A stretch of DNA of 64,000 nt, from NCBI GenBank assembly GCA_963971285.1, contig OZ020254.1, forward strand, positions 10,850,001 through 10,914,000. Direction: 5' to 3'. Of the stretch, positions 48,001 to 58,929 are shown piece after piece. Position 1 is the stretch's first letter. Every line of letters begins with the position of its first letter. The position numbers and the translations under genes are program-made. The notes under the pieces are model-generated. The model was given only the letters and a program-made list of their open reading frames with translations, had not been told where the DNA came from and searched no databases. The stretch comes from Astropecten irregularis (Eukaryota > Echinodermata > Asteroidea > Paxillosida > Astropectinidae).

Positions 48001-51000
48001 AATGACAACGACAACAGTGGCGACAAGGACAACGCATGACAACGACAACAACAATGAGAACAACAACTACAACGACAACAATGATAACAACAATGACAAC
48101 GACAGCAGTGGCGACCACAACGACAATGCATGACAACAACACATCCAATCATACCTTCTTCTGTACATTCGGCTACGTAGGCAAGTTGCGACACCACCCC
48201 TGTTCCATTTGTGGTTTCGTCTAGCCATTGGTAAACAGCCATTGATGTGTGCGATGAGCCAGCATCGAAGACGACTCCATACTGAACAAAATGGGTATAA
48301 AGTAAAATCACAGTTCTCATTAGATAATGTCAACAGCCAATTCAATGACTCAGTTTGACGTTAGTGATGAACGTCACTTTGTGTTTACCGTATTGATATG
48401 ATGTGTCCAATGAGAGCATGTATACGCACCGGTACATAATGGCTTGTCACAAATAGGCTACCGTATAATGTATAATCATAATTATTAGTTTGTTGAAGCA
48501 CTAATGTGCTTATAAAATACTACTGTTTAAGCACTCATGGTCTTAAAGGGATAACAACGGTTATTATCAATGTAATCACATATTTATCCATACAAGAAAT
48601 AAGGTATCATGACCTTCTTTGGAACAGAAACACCATAAATTTTCAATTTGGAGAGATTGAATCAGCATTATTGAGTTCTCTTTTCATTGAAAAATGCATT
48701 TTACTAATTGTATTAATCCTTTGTTATGGTTTTGGTGTACTTCAGGGGATATTTGAAAACGGACATAATTGGGTACATCTGCCAACATGAGGCGACGATA
48801 CTGAGTTGCTGGATATGCCAAAAGAGTATCATTGTTTCGTATACATTTATAGCATAATGTGTGGTGATACATTAAAGGCAGTATCATACTTTGGTAAGAC
48901 ACCAAAACAGAAATTTTCACAGATTTACGTATAACTTACAGGGTATGAAGATAGTGGTGGTCGGAAACATACCGTTAAAATATTTCCGCCTGAAATGGTG
49001 TATTTATCCAGAAAATAGTAAAACAACGACCGAAAATCTTGTTGATCTTTTAAAAGATCAAAAATAAAAGAGAAAAGACTTAAGAAATACTGTGGCTGTT
49101 TTTCACCGTTTTCTCAAAAAGTGGGCACCGTATGGGACTGAAATTTTCACAGATGACTGTTACTGTATCTTCCTTGATTTTTATGCCCATGAATCTGTAT
49201 TTCTTTGATAAAAAACAAAGTATGATAATTATTACCTTTGCGGAACGCTCACAGTCTTGCATAAATATATAAACATGGCTTTCTATACTGTAAGACTGAG
49301 AGAACATGGCTTTGCAACGGCCCATAAATGGTAATAAAATAAGAATCATGCATGGGTAACGGAGAAATAAACTACGGTCGAGAACCCATGGAATATACAC
49401 ATTTTACCCATTGAAATCACATTAACCTTTAACTACTATAATACTACAGGTATGCGGATTTTATGACGCTATGTGAACTTTCATCGCCTCACTGACATCA
49501 AAATCCCAAGCACATGTGGCAGTTTAAGTTTTCTTTTTCTAGCGAAGTTGAGCACTTAGGCTGCTGATCAATTTGCCCTAATACATTCTTAATTTGTCCC
49601 CTCGGCCCTCGGGGCGTATAGTACGTGCGTCGGTCTCGCAGTTTTTGTTCCGTTTTTTTATTTCGAGTCGGGGTCTTCTTTCAACGCCGTTCCAATCTGC
49701 TTTGTGGGGGTTAGAAAGCAGAATTCACCCGCACGTGCTGCCTACAATACCGCTGCATATGAGGCTGTGTTAGACATGTACCGGCATTGAGGATTGGGTG
49801 AATGAAAACAGAACATTATAATGGTGTGAAGTTCACCAAAACGTGAGTCAATATTGAGAACATGATCATAATCCATCCTTTAGGCCAGCCAAAAAAAATT
49901 AAATGAACAAATCAACGGAATAATACAATTTCTAGAGGGTAGAAAAACATAACTTTGTTTGCATTAAGATTAAACTCTTTCTTTCTTTGCCTCCATGCAC
50001 AAACAGGCGTAATCCTTGTTTTTTGAGGACGGTACTATAATAAAGGCTTCAAAGGCGGTTTATTTTTTATTATTATGACAGAATTTTGTGGCAGAAACAG
50101 GGTTTGAAAAGAAAATCCCCAAAACTCACAATCGAAGGATCGATCCTCTAACGGTAATCGTACTCGGCAAGAACTTTTGCGATTGGAGAAAAGAAAAAAA
50201 TATTTAAATTATTTAAAGTCGTTGACAGGTGATAAAAGAAACATTTAGTTAAGGAGCAAAGTTCTGAAAACCCTCTTATTAAGATGCTAGCTCAACACCC
50301 ACTACATCTATGGTTTGACTTCATAAAATGGAAGTTTATACCATTAACAGCTTTGCTAGGTAGTATGTGGCTTCAAATTGTGGTATCACGTTTGAGAAAA
50401 TGTGCTATCATTTGAGGAGCAACATAAAACAAGATTCACTTTCCCACAATGCAACTGAAAAAAGGGGCGTGGTCGTATTTTCTGACCACCTATTCATAAT
50501 CCATTCATAGAGAAATAACATTTGAAAAAATAAGTCAGAAGCAAGAGCTTAAACCAATTTGTTGAATTTTCTTTTGTTTTTCTTAATTTTTTTGGGAAAT
50601 ATTACAATAGTTTTTAGGATATTACACAAAAGTCTTACCATAATTTGAGACCATTTAGTACCTAGAAATGTTCCCTGAGGTCTGCTCCATTAATTTCTAA
50701 AGTCAGACCTTAGATGTATAAGTCAGGGTTGAGAACTTCAATTTTTTCATGGTCCAATGCTCCTTGACTAATTTACTGGAGCGTGATTCGAACCAGCGAC
50801 CTCTTGGATACCGTATACAGGCGCTCTAAAATACCAACTGAGCTATCCAGTCCTACGTTGGTGGTGTCTAAATTTACAATTTGTAGGGTGAGATTGATTC
50901 TCAGGAGCGAATGGCGAGCTCCTCGACTGACTTTGAGACTGGAAGTTGATGGTTTTCCCTCAGGAGAGGGGGAAGAACCTACAACAGCAAGATCACACAA

Positions 51001-54000
51001 CCATAAACTTCATCTCCCCAATCACTACATCCCAGATGGAAATAATAATGAGGATTACAATACATCCCAGGGCTTACTACTACGACAGTGTTGCCAAAGT
51101 CCACAAAGGCCATCGGCAGTCTCATGTATGCATTTTCTTTTGCCATGACCATTCCACCCATCACTCTCCAATTCTTGATCTATCTTAATCTATCCATCCT
51201 GTCTTCCTCTGACCTGGCCTGGCCTTCGTTCCACTTCACCTTCCACAGTCATTTGGACTAAGCAATCTGGACGTCTTTTCCAATGGCTGTATTGGGAGAG
51301 TTTTCTCTCCTGAATGGATGAGGACTAGAGCAGGCTAGTCGAAACGTTGAGACCTTAATTGCGAGAAGTGCGAAGGAAATAGAAGTAAGTACCAACGATT
51401 CTTCCGCAAACCGATATGAGTTTTCTCTTCTTCAGCTGCATTAAGCAGACCATCATCTTCAGGGACTCTGACTGTCTCCCGAATCCATGCATTTGTTTTT
51501 CTGTCTCACCAACTGACCTGGAGCATTCTGCGCCAGACCCACAGCTCGAATGACTGTATCTTTTTCATATCGCTCTGTTTTAGCGTCCAGCTTTAGTTCT
51601 GCAATTATAGAGGGCTATTCTCCGTACCAAGGACTTCATACACCAACTTTTTCTTCAGTTTCAGGCTGATCTCCTTTGCCTTCTACAGTCCAAGTAGCTG
51701 GTTGACAGCATTTCTTGCAATTGCTAGTCTGATGCAAATCTCCGGTAGAGTCACCATACATCCCAACCACTGAGCTAAGGTGTTTGATGCGGTCTACCTG
51801 ATCGATAACATTTCCACCAAGGAAGACTTGTTAATTGCTTCCATGAACCATGACATGAGTTTTGGCTGTAAAGCTTATTTGGAGAACAAAATGTTTGGCT
51901 GCATTTTTCCTAATTATGTGGTTTGTTTCTCTAGCTCTGTCTTTGAGCGTGCATATGCAAGCAACGCCAGTGCTTATCGTGTGCCACTCCACGGGACACG
52001 GGCACTACAGGTCCCCTCCTATTCTACGGTGTCCAAGTTACATTGGTGAATTTCGTTAGCAAATACTCTGGAATTATTTAACGTTTTAATGTTGATTTCT
52101 GTCTGATTGTCTTGGAGACGAACCTTTGGGAATGTGTTGCCCAAGAAAGGACGAGAACAGGCGATAAATAATGACGAGGGATCGGCACGTCTTCACAGGT
52201 TGCGCCCAACCAACCTGGTGGAAAGACCCATCAATTTGATCTATCTTCACAATGTCAAGGATCGTATCAAGTGATGGTTATAGATCTGTTTCTTTCTTTT
52301 TCTTCATTAAAGGTAGTATCATACTTTGGGAAGAAATCGAAACAGAAATGTTCACAGATTTACGTATAAATTTCAGGGTATGAAGATATAGTGTGAAATA
52401 GTGTTTTTATCCAGAAATTAGTAAAACAACGACCGAAAATCTTTTCGATTTTTTAAAAGATCAAAAATAAAAGAGAAAAGACTTGAAAAAACAAAAAACT
52501 GTGGCTGTTTTCAATGTTTTCTCAAAAAGTGGGCACCGTATGGGACAGAGGACTGTTACTGTATCTGTCTTGATATTATTGCCCATGAATCTGAATTTCT
52601 TTGATAAAATCCAAAGTATGATATTGCCCTTAAATGAGGGGATGATTAATGAAACACCCAAACCTAACAATTAACAATTGACCAGTATTGAGAGATCTGT
52701 CAAATCCCCTGCTGTATTTGGAAGTGAAAACCAGACGCGTATAATCCGTGACAGTGTGTGAGATCCAGTAGTGTAGACACGTCCTCAGACCTGGGGGTTG
52801 ATCGTGTAGCTGGGTCGTTCTTCCATATACGTTTGTGCACAAAATAATTTTTTATATATATAAAAAGTGAAAACCTGGGGGGGGGGGGGGGGGGTTGCAA
52901 CCCCCCTAGCCTCCCCGGGATCTACGCCCATGGTGAGATCTCAAATCCTTCGCATCTTCAGGCCTTTTCACACGATGCTAAAAAAAACCTCAGTGTTATG
53001 GTGTGAAAGGACACAAATTATGCTTGAAAGTGACCGACTTCACTAGTGAATTCTTGAGAAATTTCTCAATCATGAGAAAAACTCGCAAGCTTTGCGAGAA
53101 TTTAATTTTTTTTTTTTAGATTCGTGTGAAAAGACCTTTAGTACAGGAATTGGTTACATACCCAAACAGAAATTTTCATAGATTTACGTATAACTTATTA
53201 CATGATATGAATATGATTCGGGTAGAAACATACCGTTAAATGTTTCCGCCTGAAATGGTGCATTTATCCAGAAATTAGTAAAACGAAGACCAGAAAACAG
53301 TCTCGGGGTTAGATCAAATAATTCTTTCTGTTTTATAAAAAGAATTGAGTCGGGGTTTTGCTATTTTCTTGAATAACTCTGCTGTCAGACTGAGCTCAAA
53401 TGTTCACAGATGTGTTATTGTATGTTTACATGCTGGATCGGGCAAAGTGTGAGTGCTGTTCTATGACCTTTACCAATTATGTATTATACCTTTAATCGAA
53501 CCTAGCTATATTAAAGACTAGAGAGTCATGGAGCTACCATCACGAGAATGTATACTATGTATATAAAAAGCCTTTTTATACCACCATGGTTCTACCCAAG
53601 CACACACGTACCAGCCATCTAATAATATAACTGATTTTCAGATGGATGTTTGTTTAACAGGTCGGCTTCATAGAGTTATGATCCCTAGAGGATATACGGT
53701 GAACAAAAAAGAGTCCTTTTGTGCACCAACGGATTAGGCCCAAACTATAGGTAAAAAAAGGTAGGCCTATACATACCAGACGATGTTTTTTAGGGTGAAA
53801 TTCCGTCTTTCGTGTACTGATTAGAAAACGTGAGAGTCAGATTATGTACTGCATTCGCATGGGAGTGGGAATTTCCGTACGAAAGTTGCTCAATGGGTTA
53901 TACTGATGGGAAGTGTTTTGTTAATTTAAGTTTTTTTGCAATGAAGAGACGGGAGTGCTTGATGTAGCCTAAACGTTGCAGCGTGAAACGTCAATTTCCA

Positions 54001-55247
54001 GTCAGCCTCCCTTAAGCAAGGGTACAAGAATTCTCCTTTTTTCACCGATAGTCATCCGTTAAACTACTATAGTGTGCCATCAGACAATTTAACGTCTTTA
54101 AAGAATCCGAATTACGGATTCTGGCTGTTTATGTTCCTGTCCTCATACATATTCATTATGCAGATTATTGTATTTAAATGATATGCAATGGATATTCATG
54201 ACATCTCATTATTATGCAAGGTTTTGAGCCAACGAGATGGGAAGATAACATGATGTTTATGCATACACGATGCATAATGACCATACTTGAGTGGGAAATA
54301 TCCAATAGAGCTATATACTGAATTAAATGTTTGGTTCATTTATTGAATACATCGCACATGAATTATGTCAATTGCCTCAATCTTCATTCGATAAGTTACA
54401 AAATAATGTAGCTCAGCTCGATTGGTTCTGGGGAATTGCGTAAAATAGAATTACACAGTTATTACAACTTTGCATTGGCTTCCAGTTCGTGTACGTATGG
54501 AATTTTATGATCTTTGGTTTTGGTTTTTCAAGTGTTACAGAACAAAGCACCAAGCTATATCTTGACTGACTTGATTGTCGGTTCCCACAGTGCTTATAGC
54601 TTGCGAAGTCACGTAATTATTATAAACTCAATAATATAGGGCATTTGCAATTGCTGGGCCGACGTTCGGTTATAGAATTATTTGTCAAACCATTTAAAAA
54701 TTACTAATGAAAATGAGTTCAAGCGTGCAAGTAAAACTGATACCTTTTCAATAAAATTTAATGTTATAATCAATCAGTTTTTGTTATAACTGTTTTGTTT
54801 TCTTCAATTATCATTCTATGTTTGTATTCTGCAGCGCTGTTGGATATTTATTATAGAAATGGCGCTCTAGAAATGAACAAAATGTTAAATGATGTTAAAT
54901 GTGCGATATTATTATTAACATTATCTGAAACTTTGGTATCCCAAAAGACCGTCAGAATTGGCAGCGAGTCATGTATTTATATATAGTCATGTATTTCCAT
55001 TCATACATTCCATTCTGGTTACTGTGGGGGTTTACTTACGCCTAATGTACAGTGCATCTGCTCGCCGCGCTCATCGTGCCCGACTTTAGTTAAATACCCG
55101 AATGACATTTCAACTCACCCCTTCAATGCTGCAGTAGTATTCCTTGGACTTGGCCACTACCACAAGCCCCACGATACTCAGAAGCAAGAGAACAGCGCCA
55201 GATACCATCAAGCCCGCCAGAGCCGGCCTGCATCCTTGGTTGGCCAT
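41769..55247 (-). CDS. entpd1: Ectonucleoside triphosphate diphosphohydrolase (CD39 family), eight exons
   Basis: The joined exons give 529 residues. Cell-surface ENTPD enzymes hydrolyse extracellular ATP and ADP and so shape purinergic signalling. The protein has an N-terminal membrane anchor (about 11-31, [20 protein letters not shown]) and a C-terminal one (about 482-506, [18 protein letters not shown]), the two-anchor topology of ENTPD1/2/3/8. All five apyrase conserved regions are present: ACR1 FDAGSSHTS (48-56), ACR2 [11 protein letters not shown] (123-133), ACR3 [12 protein letters not shown] (174-185) with the catalytic-base Glu at 174, ACR4 [11 protein letters not shown] (215-225), and ACR5 LGWALGYM (456-463). 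Paired cysteines and several N-x-S/T sites fit an extracellular domain. Every splice phase matches. Vertebrate ENTPD1/2/3/8 arose by later duplication, so the symbol stands for the subfamily. Confidence 0.93.
42530..42800. mobile_element. TTAAAGG MITE, type C, left end lost
   Basis: Starts inside the element at ATTCCATGAAATATTTTTGT and ends GCAAAAACCATGCCATCCCTTTAAA (in part). Matches 18460-18731. In ENTPD intron 7. Confidence 0.72.
42910..43038 (-). CDS. entpd1: ENTPD exon 7
   Basis: 129 nt between TTCCTCAG and TTGAAA/GTAAGT. Encodes [20 protein letters not shown] through [15 protein letters not shown]; the YCF...Y and W blocks match the family. Read by eye, as it gives no long ORF. Confidence 0.88.
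43505..43897 (-). CDS. entpd1: ENTPD exon 6
   Basis: 393 nt between GAAAATAG and AGCGAG/GTAAGT, phase 0. Encodes the Cys-rich, glycosylation-rich part of the ectodomain, [12 protein letters not shown] through DFCRKTYSE. Confidence 0.9.
44060..44335. repeat. Palindromic GGTTCCCAGACC unit and the 17090-type repeat
   Basis: TAGTCTGGTTCCCAGACC and GGGAACCAGACCATATTTC are inverted around 44105-44140; the repeat shared with 17090-17275 follows. A weaker copy is at 59940-60060. Confidence 0.55.
44406..44660 (-). CDS. entpd1: ENTPD exon 5 (ACR4)
   Basis: 255 nt between TTTCAG and GTTGAG/GTAAAA, phase 0. Encodes [14 protein letters not shown] and [19 protein letters not shown]. Confidence 0.92.
44690..45030. 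mobile_element. TTAAAGG MITE, type B, ends eroded
   Basis: Interior intact from TTGGTAACATACCCAAACAG to TGTGACCTTTCCCAATCA. In ENTPD intron 4, 30 bp from exon 5. Confidence 0.72.
45247..45418 (-). CDS. entpd1: ENTPD exon 4 (ACR3)
   Basis: 172 nt; the phase picks the first AG in CTCCAG/CCAGG, giving Thr134 then [11 protein letters not shown]. Ends GGAGTG/GTGAGT. Encodes the catalytic Glu segment [12 protein letters not shown]. Confidence 0.9.
45906..46050 (-). CDS. entpd1: ENTPD exon 3 (ACR2)
   Basis: 145 nt between AACTCCAG and TTGAC/GTAAGC. Encodes [18 protein letters not shown] through [14 protein letters not shown]. Confidence 0.9.
47460..47482. repeat. (GT)n microsatellite
   Basis: Eleven uninterrupted GT units in ENTPD intron 2. 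Confidence 0.9.
47697..48135. repeat. Trinucleotide-type AAC/GAC/AAT array next to ENTPD exon 2
   Basis: About 440 bp of almost pure A-A-C, G-A-C and A-A-T triplets. GACAAGGACAACGCATG recurs at about 47854, 47931 and 48022, with a degenerate fourth, giving a loose 75-91 bp higher-order unit. Long open frames on both strands follow from the composition and are not genes. Confidence 0.88.
48155..48281 (-). CDS. entpd1: ENTPD exon 2 (ACR1)
   Basis: 127 nt between TTGTTCAG and GAAGAAG/GTATGA, ending in phase 1. Encodes [20 protein letters not shown] trinucleotide-type array begins within about 20 bp of its donor. Confidence 0.9.
48872..49239. mobile_element. TTAAAGG MITE, type A (full copy)
   Basis: Left end TTAAAGGCAGTATCATACTT, right end AAAGTATGATAATTATTACC; one of the least decayed interiors. 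In ENTPD intron 1. Confidence 0.82.
49240..50777. other. Part of ENTPD intron 1 without recognised features
   Basis: AT-rich; no exon, RNA gene or clear repeat was identified. Confidence 0.5.
50778..50856 (-). repeat. tRNA-derived SINE copy 4
   Basis: Minus strand GGACTGGATAGCTCAGTTGG ... GGTTCGAATCACGCTCC, with an ATTTTA insertion in the D-stem/anticodon region, so it is not a functional tRNA. Confidence 0.75.
51230..51830 (-). pseudogene. Decayed non-LTR retrotransposon reverse-transcriptase fragment
   Basis: Conceptual translation of the minus strand gives, in shifting frames, [44 protein letters not shown], a WTLK block, [14 protein letters not shown] and [12 protein letters not shown]. 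This order is the 3' part of many LINE reverse transcriptases (KYLGS...RIA.A...LYG.E.WTL...WRRML.ISW). At least three frameshifts or stops; interrupted by the retroposon at 51309-51417. Confidence 0.75.
51309..51417 (+). mobile_element. Hammerhead-like retroposon copy 3 with 11-bp target duplication
   Basis: Flanked by GAGTTTTCTCT at 51298-51308 and 51418-51428. Contains GATGAGGACTAGAGCAGG and CTAGTCGAAACGTTGAGA and ends CCGCAAACCGATAT. The duplication length points to retroposition. Inserted into the dead LINE. Confidence 0.82.
52307..52633. mobile_element. TTAAAGG MITE, type A
   Basis: Left end TTAAAGGTAGTATCATACTT intact, right end CCAAAGTATGATATTGCCC; a 40-bp internal loss near 52390. 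Confidence 0.8.
52877..52894. repeat. 18-nt G run
   Basis: Uninterrupted poly-G. Shorter runs at 57339-57352 and 57541-57552. May form a quadruplex or be hard to sequence. Confidence 0.85.
53134..53495. mobile_element. TTAAAGG MITE, type B
   Basis: Left end eroded (TTTAGTACAGGAATTGG), right end ATGTATTATACCTTTAA. In ENTPD intron 1. Confidence 0.78.
55119..55247 (-). CDS. entpd1: ENTPD exon 1 (signal anchor)
   Basis: 129 nt from an ATG in context GCAGCGATGG to the donor GAAGGG/GTGAGT. Encodes 43 residues with the N-terminal transmembrane helix and the stalk [11 protein letters not shown]. Intron 1 that follows is about 6.8 kb. Confidence 0.85.
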
Positions 55248-55938
55248 CGCTGCCTCGTCCGTCCGGCACTCGAGCGCTCAAGCGACCCCCGTCTGGAAAA
55301 AAAATTGAACTGCAGAAAGGTCCTCCAGGCTGGATTCAGAAACGAACGGCTGGTTGGCTTGTGCTGGCTGGCTGGCTCTCCGTGCGGTCCCTGGGCGCTA
55401 TATCCAGCCCAGGCGATGGCAACAGCTCAGTCAGTTACAACACAAGAAGCTCTCTCCCTCTGACAGTCTGACGGCCGACCCGCCGATCAAACTGTTTACC
55501 TTCTCCCTCTTCGTTATTTACAATGCCACTGTCAAAGAAACGAAAGCCGAGACGGAGACCAGCCTAAAATAATTCTAGAACGGCTTGCCCGGCCTGATGA
55601 TGATGCTCGCTACACGAGCGGATGATGAATCAACAAGATCCGTACAAATGGTGTGTAAATTACCCGCATGCATGAAGTTGACTTATTCGAAGACGGGGAA
55701 GAGGATTATTATTAAAAAACGTAGTAAGGGGGAGACGAGAGGGGGTAGGGTGATGAGTGAGACTGCATGAAAGAACGGTGCGACATGGGAGTGCGTGATG
55801 CGTGATGAACCTATAGGGGACAATCTTAATGGCGGCAGCTTGTCAAAATGATTTCCTCTCGAAATGGGGGTGAGCATGGGGTGCAGCGAAATAAAATCGC
55901 ACGGTGATCAAACCAACCATACAATCAACAATTAACAA

Positions 55939-56012
55939 AACAGACAGACAAACAAACAAACAAACACCCCAACAAACAAACAAACACACAAACAAACAAA
56001 CAAACAAACAAA
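55939..56012. repeat. (CAAA)n microsatellite
   Basis: Runs of ACAA/CAAA units interrupted by CACCCC. Confidence 0.85.
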
Positions 56013-56959
56013 TGTAGACCAAATAAAAATGTGTGTTGTCTTAAAATGGAAACTCAGAGGCCAAATTTCTGTTCGCGTAACCGGTCAAAGGGCATCACGG
56101 GTCGGACCCACCCAATCCTTTTACATCGTTGATTGAGAAACTCTACTCGGTTCCGGCGTATACGGTATCATGACTTGACACCCATGCCCCAGAGAAGATA
56201 TATTTTACAGCTGTCCCAAATAGCACTACATCATGTTGGCATGGTTTGTTTTGACCGAAGATGGATGTTTCTCCACCGGCAGCGCAAGGAGGGGCGGCGA
56301 GGACCGTGCAAGCCGATCGCCACGGACGGCGAGTTGTCCCAGCCATGGCACTCGGCACGCGCACTTCACAAAAAAATATTATAAGGGGCACGTCTCGCAG
56401 CTACTTAATTGCACCATGATCGTTTACCAAGAGAAGTCAAATAATAATAATCATTGCAGAACGTGGACATCGTGAGAAGACGAGAATTAAGACCTGACAC
56501 ACGCTTCTCGATCATACTGCAGATATACGATGTGAAATTTAAGCCTTCGTGTAGGTCACGTTGATTCGTCCCTGCAGCAAGTTTGTGACCATGTTCAATG
56601 TTGATGGGTATATATCCTGCAGTGTAATGTATACCTGTATAATATAAATTGATTGTTTATGCGTGTTTGGGTGTAGGCCTATAGGCCTTATTCACTGTGC
56701 ACCATCCTGCATTTGAAGTAGTGCAATCAAACCGAGGCTTGGATTCAAAATAGTCTGGTACCCGTTTTGTTTTTTGATACTCTTTTCCGAGTATACAAGG
56801 AAGGTGATACAAAATGGATGCGCCATGAATAAGGCCTATGGGGACAGCTGAATGTCATTTGAACACATTCAACAAGCAAGTACATACAACCATGCATATT
56901 AGACATTATCACTACTATCAGCAGTATAGTCACTATGCCGTGCAATGTAGGCATGTTAT

Positions 56960-57222
56960 TCCCTTACGGTGCTCACTTTTTGAGAAAACAGTGAGAAACG
57001 TATTTTTTTTCCTAATCGGTTTACCGTTATTTTTTATCAAAAATAAAAAAAATTGTTGGTCATTGGTTTTGCTCTTCTCTATATAAATACAGCATTTCAA
57101 GCAGAAAGGTTTTAACGCTATATGTTTCTACCATCACCATCTTTACAGGTGTTACAGGTGAATCTGTGAAGATTTCTGTTTCAGTATGCTACCAAAGTAT
57201 GATAGTAAGCCTACCTTTTAAT
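56960..57222. mobile_element. TTAAAGG MITE, type A, left part lost
   Basis: From CCCTTACGGTGCTCACTTTT to AAAGTATGATAGTAAGCCTACC. Confidence 0.68.
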
Positions 57223-58124
57223 ATATTGTTTCTCACAGATGCACCTTTTTTTTCTCTTAATTCGAGCTTGTCCTGTATAATAATTACACACTATGGCTGC
57301 AGATATTCACAGTCATCCCTTTAAAACCTGGAAGAAGAGGGGGGGGGGGGGGCAATGGGGGAAGGTCGATTTCACCTTCGGAGGCTAGGTCCAAGGCAAA
57401 ATTTAGCGGGAAAATAATTTGGAATCTTGCTACCGCGCGCACGGATCTGATAATTATTATTATTAACAACATGAACGATACGGAAAGGTCAGAGAATGGA
57501 AGTGCGGGCTCAGTGTGTAGTGTGTGTAGATAGAGAACGTGGGGGGGGGGGGCAGTTCGCTAATGAACCCATCTCTACCGCATCATGACGGTGAGGTTTG
57601 CCAACTTAATGAAAATTGTCGGACGGGCGACTTTTGTTTTTATGTTGGTGCATCCATTATCGAGGTATAAGCCTCTCTACGTACGCAGCCGTGTGGAAAA
57701 GTGTGCAAATGGAAGTTTCCATCCAGTGTACACACGAGCAGAAGTAATTCTGATGCGTGCTTTTTAATGGACGCAAAAAGGCGGGAAGATCCTTTTCATT
57801 TATTTAGTTATTTATTTATTTCAACGGCGCCATTCTACCCTTGATTTGATTTGCCGTGGAGCGATTAATCTCTAAACCGATAGCGATGTGTGAAAGGGAC
57901 GGGGGGAAGGGGGAGGTTCTGATTAGGGGGCGTTGATGATGATGACGGGAGGTTGCAAGAGGAGCCTAGGATGGAATCACGGAGGTGATGGTGTGGATGA
58001 TGAGGTTGTGATGTATGGGCATCAAGATGATGCTAGTTGATGGTAATTCGGTGATGAGAGAGAAGATAATGGCTGCAATTGTTATGGTAAAGATGGATTA
58101 TGATATAGTTGAACTTGCTACAGT

Positions 58125-58815
58125 TGTTGCTGCTGATGTGGCTGTTTTGTTGTTGTTGTTGCTGCTGCTATTACTGATGTTGTTGCTGCTGTTAATGTAG
58201 CTGCTGTGTTTATCTGTAGCTGCTGCTGTTGCTACTACCAACTGTTACTGCTGCTGTTGCTGTAGGTTGTTGCTGCTGTATGCTGTGGCTGTTTTTGTTG
58301 CTGCTGCCCCTGTCATTGTTGTTGCTGCGGATGTTGTTGTTGCGGCTGCTTCTGTTGTTGCTGCTGCTCCTGTTAATGTTGTTGGTACTACTGCTGCTAC
58401 ATGCTGTTGCGGTTAGTGTTGTTGATGCTGCTGCTGTTTTTGTTGTTGCGGCATGCTCCTGTTACTGCTGCGGTTGTTGTTGCCGTTGCGGGCTCCTGTT
58501 GCAATTGTTGCTGCTGCTCTTGTTAATGTTGTTGCTGCTACAGTACTTCTGCTGTTGCTGCTGTTACATACTGTTGCTGCTGCTGCTCTTAGTGTTGTTG
58601 ATGATGCTGCCGTTTTTATTGTTGCTGCTGCTCATGTTACTGCTGCGGTTGCTGTTGCCGTTGCGGGCTCCTGTTGCAATTGTTGCTGCTGCTCTTGTTA
58701 ATGTTGTTGCTGCTACTACTGCTGTTGCTGCTGCTGTTAGTGTTGTTGATGCTGCTGCTCCTCTTACTGCTGCAGTTGCTGTTGCCGTTACGGCTGTTGT
58801 TGCTGCTGATGCTGA
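58125..58815. repeat. CTG/TTG-rich array with 175-bp higher-order repeat
   Basis: About 690 bp of Leu/Val/Ala-coding triplets in one frame (TTGCTGCTG). A block starting CCGTTGCGGGCTCCTGTTGC recurs at 58483 and 58658, an exact 175-bp spacing with few differences. The long open frames are compositional. Confidence 0.88.
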
Positions 58816-58929
58816 TGATGATACATGTGCACGGGATGAACAGCCATTGTTTCCAATTGCAGATCTTTCCAAACCTTGGCTCAGACTCGGGCTTTGGCTC
58901 CGACTCCATCCATCCAATGAAAGAAAGAC

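Larger units (their letters stand above)
55248..58124. other. Upstream of ENTPD, divergent from the GT31 gene
   Basis: Holds the 5' side of ENTPD, the (CAAA)n run, one partial MITE and short G runs. A moderately GC-rich stretch at 56,230-56,350 has no coding similarity that I can see. Confidence 0.5.

Noticed and set aside
47464..48039. 191-codon plus-strand frame rich in Thr/Asn and its minus-strand counterparts
   Set aside because: It is the translation of a triplet array; all frames stay open because the units lack stops. No start context or domain.
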